DNA from: Pseudomonadales bacterium
GTDB taxonomy: Bacteria > Pseudomonadota > Gammaproteobacteria > Pseudomonadales > Azotimanducaceae
Assembly: GCA_016779325.1 (NCBI GenBank)
Contig: JADHNU010000011.1
Location: forward strand, 1 to 59,761
Direction: 5' to 3'
Length of the DNA stretch: 59,761 nt
Every line of letters begins with the position of its first letter. Within the stretch, counting starts at the first letter, position 1. Under the pieces are notes generated by a model that saw only the letters and a list, made by a program, of their open reading frames with translations, ran no database searches and had not been told where the DNA came from. Shown piece by piece: positions 38,414-47,427 of this stretch. The position numbers were made by a program, and so were the translations under genes.

Positions 38414-39360
38414 GTCGTCTCAGCCTTCAGCTCAAAGCCCACGCGCGGGAAGTGCACCCGCACCTTCCCGGCGACGGGATCCTCGCGATCGACCCCACAC
38501 AGCTGATCCGTGGCATAGGCTAAGGTGCCGATCACCGGAATGCAGCCGTAGTCGAGCGGCGTGACGGAGACCGGAGACCCCAGGGCGGGGCCATCCGCCC
38601 CCACCGCCGGGGCCCCCGCCCAGGCGGCGGGAAGTGCCCCGGGCGTGCTATCCCGGCCCAAAACCAGCGCATCGCCCGTGCTCATGGGCGTGACCTCGCC
38701 ATGGCCGAAGGCTGCCAGCCGCCCCATCCAGCCCTGCACCGCGTCGTAGGGGGCAAGCAAGGAGGACACCACGGGATTCCGGGCGATCAGCCAAAGGCAA
38801 TGGTAGACGGAAAAGTCGGCAATCGTCGGCTGCGCGCCCAGCACATAAGGCGCCACGGCCAGCTGGCGTTCCAGGGGAGCCAAGGTTGCCTGAAGTGCGC
38901 CTTCGGCGGCCCCCGGGCTGAGGGCAGCAATGCTGCCTCGCCCCCCGGAGAGCTGAGCCCGATCGGCGGCAAACTTCTCCGCCATTTCCGGCCCCAGCGC
39001 GGCCATCATGGGCGCCACTGCCGCGGGTTGAAAGCACAGGGCCACCGCCACCTGGAACAGATGGGTGTCGGCCCGCTCCGCAAGGCTCCGTGCACCGTGC
39101 GCCAGCGCAGGGGGGACCAACGCTTTATCAGGACAGAGCACATCGAGGTACTCACTGATGGCATGCGTATCGCAGAAGATATCTGCGCCATGCTGAAGCA
39201 CCGGGGTACGGCGATAGCCCCCGGTCAGGGGCATGAGGTCAGGCCGAGGCATGATGGGAGAGATTTCGACGCTTCGCCAAGCCAGCCCGTAGTAGCCGAA
39301 CATAAGACGAATCTTTTCGGAAAAGAGAGAGCCCTCGTAATGATGTAGCACCACGGTCAT
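38410..39360 (-). CDS. Glutathione S-transferase-like protein with C-terminal extension
   Basis: A 316-residue protein from the ATG at 39360. The N-terminal thioredoxin-like domain (LHHYEGSLFSEKIRLMFGYYG, then YRRTPVLQHGADIFCDTHAI) and the helical C-terminal domain (QPTIADFSVYHCLWLI) follow the GST plan. A further roughly 100 residues (from about 220) are unlike canonical GSTs and end in a beta-rich GKVRVHFPRVGFELK. The activity is unknown. It shares an orientation with, and lies next to, a LysR gene, 57 bases away. Confidence 0.82.
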   Translation of the reverse strand: MTVVLHHYEGSLFSEKIRLMFGYYGLAWRSVEISPIMPRPDLMPLTGGYRRTPVLQHGADIFCDTHAISEYLDVLCPDKALVPPALAHGARSLAERADTHLFQVAVALCFQPAAVAPMMAALGPEMAEKFAADRAQLSGGRGSIAALSPGAAEGALQATLAPLERQLAVAPYVLGAQPTIADFSVYHCLWLIARNPVVSSLLAPYDAVQGWMGRLAAFGHGEVTPMSTGDALVLGRDSTPGALPAAWAGAPAVGADGPALGSPVSVTPLDYGCIPVIGTLAYATDQLCGVDREDPVAGKVRVHFPRVGFELKAETT

Positions 39361-39417
39361 CGCCCACACTCCTAGAACGGCAAAAGCGCGAGTGTGCCCG
39401 CGCCGCGGGGGGCTTGG

Positions 39418-40287
39418 CTAGCGATCGAGGCGCTGCGCCTCATCGGCCAGCGCCCCATAAACACTTTGCACGAGCGGCCTGAGAAACATGGACTTACGGG
39501 CCACGAAGCGCACGGGACGCGCCAATCCCCGGTCGCCAAGGTCAAAGCATTGATCTAGGGGAATGCCTAGGGTGCGCGCCACCCCCCGGGGAATGAGGCC
39601 ATGGCCAAAGCCCGCAAGGGCCATCTGAGCGACGGAGAAAAACGATTCGAGCGAGGTCTCCCGACGAATATTCAGCCGCCGCATGGCCTCCTCAATGGAC
39701 GCCCAGGCACCGCTGCGCGATTCGATGGTGATGACGGGAAGCTCCCCCGTCGCCGGCGGTGTGAAGGGCTTCAGCGCCGACGGCACCAATACCATGGGCT
39801 CGAGCCGCAGTACTTCCGAGACCAGATCATGGTCGGCTTCCGCCGACCCGGTGCACAGCCCCACCATGTATTCCCCGGACCGAATCCGGTCGAGGACAAC
39901 CGGCGAACGCTGCGCGTGAAACTCAAACTCCACCTCCGGCAGCCGATCCCGCACCCGCGCAAAGAGGGCCGGTGCCCAGCTGGCCAAGATGGCCTCGGAA
40001 ACGCCCAGAATGATTTTGCCCCGCTGCAGCGTGGGCTCCTCAAGGAATACGCTCCGCAGCTCCGTGAGTAAGGGGGTGACCTTCTCCACCAGGCGCGTGC
40101 CATAGGCCGTGAGCACAACGCGCCGACCGCGGCGCTCAACGAGGGCCCGGTCGTATTGGCGCTCGAGGGCGGCTACGCGCTTGCTGACGGCCGATTGGGA
40201 AATTTTGAGCACCGTCGCCGTTTCCATCATGGTGCCCGTTTTCGAGAGGGTCACAAGCGTTTCGAGATTCTCAATCACCCAATTCAT
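39418..40287 (-). CDS. LysR family transcriptional regulator
   Basis: A 289-residue regulator starting MNWVIENLETLVTLSKTG at 40287. The winged helix-turn-helix (ATVLKISQSAVSKRVAALE) is at about residues 17-40, and the effector domain follows (GKIILGVSEAILASWAPAL). The leader shared with the divergent TauE/SafE gene contains an ATTC-N7-GAAT dyad, a fair T-N11-A LysR box. It is therefore likely to control the transporter and itself. Confidence 0.93.
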   Translation of the reverse strand: MNWVIENLETLVTLSKTGTMMETATVLKISQSAVSKRVAALERQYDRALVERRGRRVVLTAYGTRLVEKVTPLLTELRSVFLEEPTLQRGKIILGVSEAILASWAPALFARVRDRLPEVEFEFHAQRSPVVLDRIRSGEYMVGLCTGSAEADHDLVSEVLRLEPMVLVPSALKPFTPPATGELPVITIESRSGAWASIEEAMRRLNIRRETSLESFFSVAQMALAGFGHGLIPRGVARTLGIPLDQCFDLGDRGLARPVRFVARKSMFLRPLVQSVYGALADEAQRLDR

Positions 40288-40300
40288 TCCTAAAAAGAAT
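40286..40300. promoter_or_regulatory. Candidate LysR-type operator (T-N11-A)
   Basis: ATTC (40286-40289) and GAAT (40297-40300) form a dyad around CTAAAAA, overlapping the lysR start codon. A TATGAT -10 for the divergent transporter gene follows at 40314-40319 with no good -35, as expected of an activator-dependent promoter. Confidence 0.4.
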
Positions 40301-40355
40301 AGGTAGCCGAGTGTATGATCGCGGCCAAGAGAAGACCAGGGACCGAACCCTAGCA

Positions 40356-41096
40356 ATGACCGTGCTGATTCTGCTCGCGGTGGCGGCCACCGCAGCCCTA
40401 TCCGGGATCTTCGGCATGGCCGGTGGCATGATCCTGATTGCCCTGCTTGCCCTGCTGTTGCCCATTCCCGAGGCCATGGTCATCCACGCCGTCGCCCAGG
40501 GCTTTGCGAATGGCGCCCGGGCCGGCCTTCTGTGGCGAGCGATCCATTGGCGCGGGCTCGGCGCCTATGGGGCCGGGGTCTTGCTGACCGTCGCCCTGGT
40601 GCAGTGGGTGGCCTGGTTCCCCTCGAAGGGGGTGCTCCTCATGCTCCTGGGCGCCACGCCCTTCGCCGCCCTCGCTATTCCGCCGCGCTTCGCCCTGCGC
40701 TTCGAGCATCGCCTACACAGCTTTTGCGCGGGCCTCCTGGTCACCGGCGGCCAGCTGTTTGCTGGCGCCTCCGGTCCCCTGCTGGACAGCTTCTTTCTGC
40801 GCGGCGCGCGGAGCCGGGAAGCCACCGTCGCCACCAAGGGCTTTGCCCAGTGCCTCGGCCACGGCGCGAAGCTGGGCGTGTATGGCCCCCTACTGTGGCA
40901 GCACGAGCCCTCCAACGCCCTTTCCTGGCCCCTGCTCCTGGCCCTCGGACCCGTAGCCATCGCCGGCACGGCCGTTGGCACGCGGCTGCTCAAGCGCTGG
41001 AGCGACGCCGCTTTCAACCGCTGGAGCCGGCGTCTCGTGCAGGGCCTTGGGCTTATTGCCATGGCCTCTGGCGCCCTGATCCTGCTTTCGTCCTAG
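40356..41096 (+). CDS. TauE/SafE family membrane transporter
   Basis: A 246-residue protein with about seven to eight hydrophobic helices. It starts MTVLILLAVAATAALSG at 40356. Glycine-rich FGMAGGMILIALLALL in the first repeat and VTGGQLFAGASGPLL in the second correspond to the two TauE repeat motifs. The family exports or imports anions such as sulfoacetate or sulfite; the substrate here is unknown. It is divergent from the LysR regulator and 56 bases before the next plus-strand gene. Confidence 0.87.
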   Translation: MTVLILLAVAATAALSGIFGMAGGMILIALLALLLPIPEAMVIHAVAQGFANGARAGLLWRAIHWRGLGAYGAGVLLTVALVQWVAWFPSKGVLLMLLGATPFAALAIPPRFALRFEHRLHSFCAGLLVTGGQLFAGASGPLLDSFFLRGARSREATVATKGFAQCLGHGAKLGVYGPLLWQHEPSNALSWPLLLALGPVAIAGTAVGTRLLKRWSDAAFNRWSRRLVQGLGLIAMASGALILLSS

Positions 41097-41152
41097 GGCC
41101 CGGCAAGGCGCTGGGGTAAGGTTGGGCGCTCGACCCCGGAGGAGAGACCCTC

Positions 41153-42277
41153 ATGCTGAACGCCCTCGACGATTATCCGATTCATCAAACCCCCCTGCCC
41201 CTCGCCTATCCAGCCACCAGCGACCGCAACGTCTACGATCGCACGTGGTTCAACGGCTACGCCGACGATGGCAGTTGGTACTTTGGCTTCGGCATGGCGA
41301 TCTATCCCCACCGGGGCATCCTCGATGCGGCCTTTTCCACCGTCACCGAGGGCGGTCTTCAGCATTGCTTTTACGGCTCCCGGCGCGCCCCCGCGGAGCG
41401 CACCGACATGAGCGTTGGGCCCCTGCGCCTCGAGGTGGTCGAACCCCTTCGGAAGACCCGCCTGATCCTTGAAGACAACGAATCCGGTCTGGCGTGCGAT
41501 CTCCTCTTCTCAACCCGCACGGCGGGCATCCAGGAGGCGCGCCAGACGCTTTTTCAGGGCACGCGCACGGTGATGGACGCCACGCGCTTCGACCAGTTCG
41601 GCTGCTGGGAAGGCACCCTCGTCACCCCCGATGGAGAAATTCGCGTTGAGGCGGCTACCGCTCGAGGCACCAAAGATCGCTCCTGGGGCGTACGCACCGT
41701 AGGCGAGCCGGAAGGCGGTGGCGCGCCGGTCATGCCCAAGGGGATCGCCTTTATGTGGGCCCCCCTGTTCTGGGAGGACCATGTGAGCCATGCCATCTTT
41801 TTCGACGGCCCCAAGGGCGAGGCCCTGGTTCGGGAGGGGCTTACGGCGCCCCTTTTTGCCGGTCCCGAAGCCGTACCTCTACAAGGCGACGCCCAGGACA
41901 CGCGCATGGCCACGGCGCGCCATCGCATTCGCTACCATAAGGGCACGCGGCTGGCGGAATCAGTGGAAATTGATCTGGTCCCTCTCGAGGGGGACCTCCG
42001 CACGATTGCGCTCACCCCCGGGCTGAAGTTCCAAATGAAGGGACTGGGCTATGGCCATCCGGAATGGGGCCAGGGCATGTGGAAGGGCGAGCTGGCCACG
42101 GGCTATGAACGCTTTGACCCCCGCCAGCTTGATCCCCTCGCCCGGGAGAACCTCCACACTCAGCAAATCGTGAAGGCCACGGACGGCACCCGCCAGGGCA
42201 TCGGGGTATTCGAGCAAATTGTGGTGGGACCTTACGCCCCGGCAGGCTTCAAGGAATTTTTTGATGGCGCCGCCTAG
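41153..42277 (+). CDS. Uncharacterised protein, possibly a CrtC/AttH-like beta-sandwich
   Basis: A soluble 374-residue protein with no signal peptide or membrane helix. It is rich in Trp, Gly and aromatic beta-strand segments (RTWFNGYADDGSWYFGFGMA, FDQFGCWEGTLVTPDG, TKDRSWGVRTVGEP). This arrangement reminds me of lipocalin-like CrtC/AttH and DUF7064/DUF7065-type proteins, often found near lipid or terpenoid metabolism genes; this is a memory-based impression only. GGAGAG precedes the ATG. A strong terminator follows and the big carboxylase gene converges on it. Confidence 0.75.
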   Translation: MLNALDDYPIHQTPLPLAYPATSDRNVYDRTWFNGYADDGSWYFGFGMAIYPHRGILDAAFSTVTEGGLQHCFYGSRRAPAERTDMSVGPLRLEVVEPLRKTRLILEDNESGLACDLLFSTRTAGIQEARQTLFQGTRTVMDATRFDQFGCWEGTLVTPDGEIRVEAATARGTKDRSWGVRTVGEPEGGGAPVMPKGIAFMWAPLFWEDHVSHAIFFDGPKGEALVREGLTAPLFAGPEAVPLQGDAQDTRMATARHRIRYHKGTRLAESVEIDLVPLEGDLRTIALTPGLKFQMKGLGYGHPEWGQGMWKGELATGYERFDPRQLDPLARENLHTQQIVKATDGTRQGIGVFEQIVVGPYAPAGFKEFFDGAA

Positions 42278-42293
42278 GGCCTGCGCCTAATGC

Positions 42294-42319
42294 AAAAAGG
42301 GCCCCGCGGGGCCCTTTTT
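42294..42319. terminator. Bidirectional terminator
   Basis: AAAAAGGGCCCC (42294-42305) and GGGGCCCTTTTT (42308-42319) form a 12-base-pair stem with only two bases between the arms. It can end both the plus-strand uncharacterised gene and the minus-strand carboxylase gene, which stops at 42334. Confidence 0.9.
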
Positions 42320-42333
42320 CTTTAGCGGCACCC

Positions 42334-45300
42334 TTAAGCCGCTGATTCCAGTGCGGGCTTCGGCTTGACCACAAAGAGCAAGTCTCCCGCGTTCACCTGC
42401 TGCCCATTGGCGATGTTAATGCGGGTGATCACGTAGCGCTGCCCTTCCGGATAAAGCGCTTGGTCTGTCTGATTAAAGCTGGCCAGCGTCAGCGGCGAGA
42501 AGATCTTCATCGCCTCCAGCTGACAAAGTGTCTTGGTGACGGACACTTCCTCACCAACGGACACATACTGGGGCTCCGACGGTGACGGCGTGATGTAAAA
42601 GATACCCGTGGACGGGGACAGCACCTTGAGCTCGTCACTGCCTTCAATGGCCAGGGCCTCCAGGGAAACAGCGCTGCTGTCCTTACCCGCCTCGCGCTCG
42701 ATTTCCTCGATAAGCGCACTGGCATCCAGGGTGCTGAGGAATTTCGGTAGATAGCTCGTGTCGTAATCTCCTGACAGGAACACGTCGTCGCGGAGAATTT
42801 TCCGAAGCAGCGCGAGGTTCGTGCAGATCCCCTTAACCCGAACGCCATCGAGATAGGTGGCCAGTTTTTCCGCAGCGCCGTGGCGATCCGCACCGTGAAC
42901 GATGATCTGCGCCACCATGGAGTCATAAAAGGGCGATATCACCTTGCCCTGACCCCCAGAGGCAATGATGTCGATGGCCGGATCGTCGGGCATTACCCAT
43001 TCAGTGATCTCGCCCGGGTCGGGGCGGAAAACCAAACGGTCACCCACCTGGGCAACCTTCTCTGCGTTCAAACGGACCTCAATGGAATAACCGTTGTTAC
43101 CCACCTCGAGATCTTTGATCGATGCGCCGCCGGCGACGCGGAACTGCTGGGCGACGATGTCTACGCCGCACACCTTTTCCGTCACCGGATGCTCAACCTG
43201 CAGGCGGGTATTCATCTCCATGAAGTAAACGGCGTTGTTCACCACGTCGAGGATGAATTCGACGGTGCCGGCCCCAACGTAATCCACCTCATGAGCGAGC
43301 GCCAAGGTGCTTTCCCGCACCTTCGCCTCAAGCTCCGGAGAGAGCGCGGTGGAACCGGATTCCTCTACCACCTTTTGCTTGTCCCGCTGGACAGAGCAAT
43401 CTCGGATACCCAGTACGAACCCGTTACCGTGATGGTCACGAAGCAGCTGCGCTTCGATGTGGCGCATGGAGGTCACGAACTTCTCGAGGTACACATCGCC
43501 ATTACCAAAGGCGTTCCGGGCCTCCGCCTGCACCTGATGGAAGAGATCATGGAACGCCTCTGGCCTTTCAACGACCTGGATACCCTTACCGCCGCCGCCG
43601 TGAACAGCCTTAATGAGCACCGGATAACCAATGTCCTCGGCCACCTGCGCGGCCCGCTCGACGCTAGTCAAAATCCCGTAGGAGCCGGGCACCACGGGGA
43701 CCCCAAGGCTCCGCGCCGTACTGATTGCATTGGACTTATTGCCCATGGTTTCCATGGAGGTCACCGGAGGCCCAATGAAGTTAATGCCGTGGTTGCGGCA
43801 TAGCTCCGCGAACTGCGCATTTTCAGAAAGGAACCCAATGCCCGGATGGAGGGAGTCGACCTTCTCCAGTTCCGCCACCCGAACCACGGAAAGACCATTT
43901 AAGTAGCTCTCATCGGGGGTATTGCCCCCAATGCATACGAGGCGATCCTGCGGACCCAGCATATCCGCTGCGGTGGACTCCATGTCCGGATCGGACTGGA
44001 CGAGCACCACCTCAATGCCTTCCGACCGCGCCACGCGAACCAATTTGGCTGCGGTACACCCCCGAGCATGAATGAGGGTTCGCTTCACGGGGGTCGGATC
44101 GCCACTCTTTGCCACAGCGCTGGACGCCGCTTCCGTGGCCGAATCGTCCACGTAGATGCCCGCCATCACTCGAGCCACAACGGTTTCCAGGGAGTCCGTG
44201 GGCAAAGGCATGTCCGGATCCACAGCCGCCAAGGCGCTGTCCAACCCCTCCGAGAAGGGATGGCGCACGAGGCCCTGCATGGCCCCGGAGGTCCGCGAGA
44301 GGTAATTTGACAAAGTGCAGTGGCTGGGCAGGTTTGAGGGCACTACGATTTGCCCGGCAAACGGCATATTGGTGCCGGAGAAATAGTAGGTCTGCACCAG
44401 CGGATGGGTCACAAAGCTTGCCTGAGCGCCCCCCGTACAATCGCCAAATCCGAACACCACCACGGGCAGATCGATATCGCGGACGAAGCGCGTAATGCGG
44501 TCATTGACCGCGGCCATGGAAAAGAGCGCTCCGGCTCCCTCCTTGGTTTGCATGCCGCCGGAGGAGATGAAGCAGAGCACCGGTAAGCGCTTCTCCGCGC
44601 AGGTCACCAGCAGCTCGCAGAACTTCTCTGCGCTGGCCATGTCGAAGGAACCCGCTTGGAACGCCACATTGGAGATCACAACGCCGCAGCGGAGCGGCCC
44701 CTCTTCGCCCCGAAACTCTCCAAGCCCCGTGACGATCCCGCAGGGGATTTGGCCGGCGGCCAAGGCCTGCTCAATGGAAACCCGGAAGCCCGGGAACTGC
44801 ACCGGATCAGACGAGAGGCGATCATTGTGCAGGGACGTGAAGTTATCGAAGAAGCGTTCAACGAAGGCATCCGGGGCGGTGTTCTTCAGGCGCTTGTCTG
44901 CGCTTAAAACTTCCTGGATGAGCAAGTCCCGGTAGGCCAGGGTAAGGCGGTACCAAAAATCCTTGCGGCGCCCGATGTTTCGCGGGGCGATGCGCCCGTC
45001 GTAACGACGGCCCTCCTTCACGCTGGCCCCATAGGTGGGGATCAGGCGATCGAAGAGGAAGGTCACGATGACCAGGAGCGTATCCGAGAGGTGGGGGAAG
45101 CTGGCTTTCTTCCACTCTTCGACGGTGCGGAGAAAATCGCTCCGGCGCCCGTGCTGTTCCATCTTTTCCAGCCACGCGAAGTGCGCGTCCGCAAGCCCCG
45201 TCCCATCCTTCAAGCCCAGCTGGGCCGTCACCCTCTTCAGAGCGCGATCCAGCAGCGCCGCCATGGAGTCGTAGGACAGGGCGCGATTCTTGTTGGCCTC

Positions 45301-47253
45301 TTCCGCGACGAGATCGAGGTTTTGCAGCACAGCGTCGTAGAGCGCATCGAAGAGGAGCAGGTTTCGCCCTTCCTCGATGAAGTCCTCTCGAAGCTCCTCC
45401 GTTAACAACACATCCAGCAAGGTGAGATCGGAAATGCCCACGGGGGCCCCAGCGGGACCGCGAGCCTGCACGGACCCGGAGAAGGCTTCCGCCAGCATGC
45501 CCCGAAGCGCTGCCAGCAGGGTTGCGGAGCCCGGCGCGGCTTGCCTTAGGGCTTCGCTACGAAACGCTTCCGGCACTACGGAGAGGGGCAAGGCATCATC
45601 GGCGAAGGGGTTTGTGCGCTGAAGCCAGTAATTCAGCTCCGCCGCCAGAGCGCTCTGCAGGTAACCATCGGATTTGTCCGCCAGCCCCCGCTTCGATAGC
45701 AGCTTTCGTGCGTCATGGGAGAACTGCTCGCGAAGATAGCGCGCCACGTCGCTGTCATCGCTGCGCAGGCTCACTAGCAGATCTCGAGCCTGGGGGAGAT
45801 CGGCGACCCGTAGCAGCTGCCGGGTGGCGGCGGGATCGGCGAGCTGGGCCATGAGGGCCTCTAGGTTCCCTCGCGCCTCACTCTTCCAGCGATTGTACAA
45901 GTACGCGAGGACCGTGCTCAGAAGCGTCGCCCGCGCATCTTCGTAATTTTTTTTCGGTTCGCCGAAAATCAGCTGAGCGAGGCGGCCGCGCTCATCGTGC
46001 ACCGCCTGCTTCTTTTCCTGATAGTTTTTCCACGCCCGGGCGAGGCTGTCGTCGTAAACCAGCTTCTCCGGATCCTGGAGCCAGGAGAGGAAAGCGCGAC
46101 GGCGCTCCCGGTCCGCCCGTTCCGCCAGCTCGCCCTTGGGCACTTCGGCTTCCGCTAACCGTCCGTATTGCTTGGTGGTGGTCGAGCGAATCCGTTTACG
46201 CACGCCGAGATAACGCAGATAGCGATAGGCCACGCCGAAAACGTTGCTGAACTCCGTAGGCGCCGACGCAAGCGCCAGCGCGGCAGTCGATTCGTTTGCG
46301 TGCAGGCGCGCCGACGGATTCAGATAGCGATCCAGATTCCGGCGGTAGTGATCAATGATGTAGGGATTTTCTGCCACAAAGCTGCGGGTCTTGTTTTCGA
46401 TGAATTCGATGCCCGTTACGATGGCGGAACGCAGCTTCTCCAGCTGAGCATCATCTTCCCCGGGAACATAATCTACGATGCCGTCAATATTGCCCTGCGC
46501 GTAAAGATCGTAGGCCGATACGCCCACCAGCTTTGCGCACTCCTGCCAGGAGAGGTTGTATTTACGGGCGATGTTCGCCAAGCCCTTGGGCTGGATGGTG
46601 TTAAACACCGCATCGCGCACGGCCAGGATAAGGTTTGACGCAGCTAAGGGGATGGCGCCGCCGGAGTAGCCCAGGCCAAGGATAATGCCCACCGTGGGCA
46701 CATCGACATTGCACATTTCCGCAATCAGACGGGAAATGGAATGGGCTTGGTTCTCGGCGTTGGCCTCTGCGCCGGCATCGGCCCCCGGGGTATCCATGAA
46801 GCTCACCACCGGCATATTGCGCTTCGACCACATCTCGAGGCGACGCGCGGCAGCCAAATGATGCCGGGGCATCCACACGCCGTTGGCCACACTGCGATCC
46901 TGAGCTATGAACCCAATCTCTCGAGTCCCTCGGGGGAAGGTCATGGTGACCACGGCGCTGTAGAAAGGGCCATCCTCTTCTACGAGCGTAACCCGAGAGC
47001 CCAGCCGGGGGATGAGCGTTTTGGCGCTCATGCGCCCCGGGGCCTCCGCTGGCGCCACGCAGCGCTCGATGTAGCTATCAATATCCAGCTGGCTCAGGGC
47101 CTCGCACTGGCGACGGACCACATCCTCATCCAGGAGCCCGCGGACGTGATCTTGTACCTGGGCCTTGTCCTTTTCGCTGACGAGAGAAAAATCCTTTGCC
47201 AACTTCTCTGCGATCAAAAAGAGCTGGTCGACACGATCCTCAGAGTGCGCCAT
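42334..47253 (-). CDS. Single-chain biotin-dependent acyl-CoA carboxylase (CT-alpha, helical, CT-beta, BC, BCCP)
   Basis: A 1639-residue fusion from the ATG at 47253. Order: an AccA-like carboxyltransferase half at about 60-330 (GLGYSGGAIPLAASN, TIQPKGLANIARKYN); a helical, charged stretch of about 400 residues that I cannot assign (about 370-790); and an AccD-like half at about 800-1040 (AFQAGSFDMASAEKF, CFISSGGMQTKEGAGALFSM, without the AccD zinc finger). Then come a biotin carboxylase at about 1055-1510 (HPGIGFLSENAQFAEL, HGGGGKGIQVVE, MEMNTRLQVEHPVTE) and a biotinyl domain with LEAMKIFSPL, biotin Lys at about 1583. All catalytic motifs appear intact. The acyl-CoA substrate is unknown: acetyl-, propionyl- or longer. 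The order CT before BC is opposite to eukaryotic ACC and mycobacterial LCC (BC-BCCP-CT). Confidence 0.9.
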   Translation of the reverse strand: MAHSEDRVDQLFLIAEKLAKDFSLVSEKDKAQVQDHVRGLLDEDVVRRQCEALSQLDIDSYIERCVAPAEAPGRMSAKTLIPRLGSRVTLVEEDGPFYSAVVTMTFPRGTREIGFIAQDRSVANGVWMPRHHLAAARRLEMWSKRNMPVVSFMDTPGADAGAEANAENQAHSISRLIAEMCNVDVPTVGIILGLGYSGGAIPLAASNLILAVRDAVFNTIQPKGLANIARKYNLSWQECAKLVGVSAYDLYAQGNIDGIVDYVPGEDDAQLEKLRSAIVTGIEFIENKTRSFVAENPYIIDHYRRNLDRYLNPSARLHANESTAALALASAPTEFSNVFGVAYRYLRYLGVRKRIRSTTTKQYGRLAEAEVPKGELAERADRERRRAFLSWLQDPEKLVYDDSLARAWKNYQEKKQAVHDERGRLAQLIFGEPKKNYEDARATLLSTVLAYLYNRWKSEARGNLEALMAQLADPAATRQLLRVADLPQARDLLVSLRSDDSDVARYLREQFSHDARKLLSKRGLADKSDGYLQSALAAELNYWLQRTNPFADDALPLSVVPEAFRSEALRQAAPGSATLLAALRGMLAEAFSGSVQARGPAGAPVGISDLTLLDVLLTEELREDFIEEGRNLLLFDALYDAVLQNLDLVAEEANKNRALSYDSMAALLDRALKRVTAQLGLKDGTGLADAHFAWLEKMEQHGRRSDFLRTVEEWKKASFPHLSDTLLVIVTFLFDRLIPTYGASVKEGRRYDGRIAPRNIGRRKDFWYRLTLAYRDLLIQEVLSADKRLKNTAPDAFVERFFDNFTSLHNDRLSSDPVQFPGFRVSIEQALAAGQIPCGIVTGLGEFRGEEGPLRCGVVISNVAFQAGSFDMASAEKFCELLVTCAEKRLPVLCFISSGGMQTKEGAGALFSMAAVNDRITRFVRDIDLPVVVFGFGDCTGGAQASFVTHPLVQTYYFSGTNMPFAGQIVVPSNLPSHCTLSNYLSRTSGAMQGLVRHPFSEGLDSALAAVDPDMPLPTDSLETVVARVMAGIYVDDSATEAASSAVAKSGDPTPVKRTLIHARGCTAAKLVRVARSEGIEVVLVQSDPDMESTAADMLGPQDRLVCIGGNTPDESYLNGLSVVRVAELEKVDSLHPGIGFLSENAQFAELCRNHGINFIGPPVTSMETMGNKSNAISTARSLGVPVVPGSYGILTSVERAAQVAEDIGYPVLIKAVHGGGGKGIQVVERPEAFHDLFHQVQAEARNAFGNGDVYLEKFVTSMRHIEAQLLRDHHGNGFVLGIRDCSVQRDKQKVVEESGSTALSPELEAKVRESTLALAHEVDYVGAGTVEFILDVVNNAVYFMEMNTRLQVEHPVTEKVCGVDIVAQQFRVAGGASIKDLEVGNNGYSIEVRLNAEKVAQVGDRLVFRPDPGEITEWVMPDDPAIDIIASGGQGKVISPFYDSMVAQIIVHGADRHGAAEKLATYLDGVRVKGICTNLALLRKILRDDVFLSGDYDTSYLPKFLSTLDASALIEEIEREAGKDSSAVSLEALAIEGSDELKVLSPSTGIFYITPSPSEPQYVSVGEEVSVTKTLCQLEAMKIFSPLTLASFNQTDQALYPEGQRYVITRINIANGQQVNAGDLLFVVKPKPALESAA

Positions 47254-47427
47254 AGATGGCTTTCCCCTTGCCCCCGTGGGGCCCAAGCTGCCGTGTTTAT
47301 TGGCTTATGAATTCGAGTTAGCGGTGGAAAAGGGCGTGGCCTACTCCGAGCACGGACAAGGCCACGCCGATGGCCAAAACCCCCGAATGTTAAAGGCCGA
47401 AGAGGGGGCAAGCAAACAGCAGAAACC

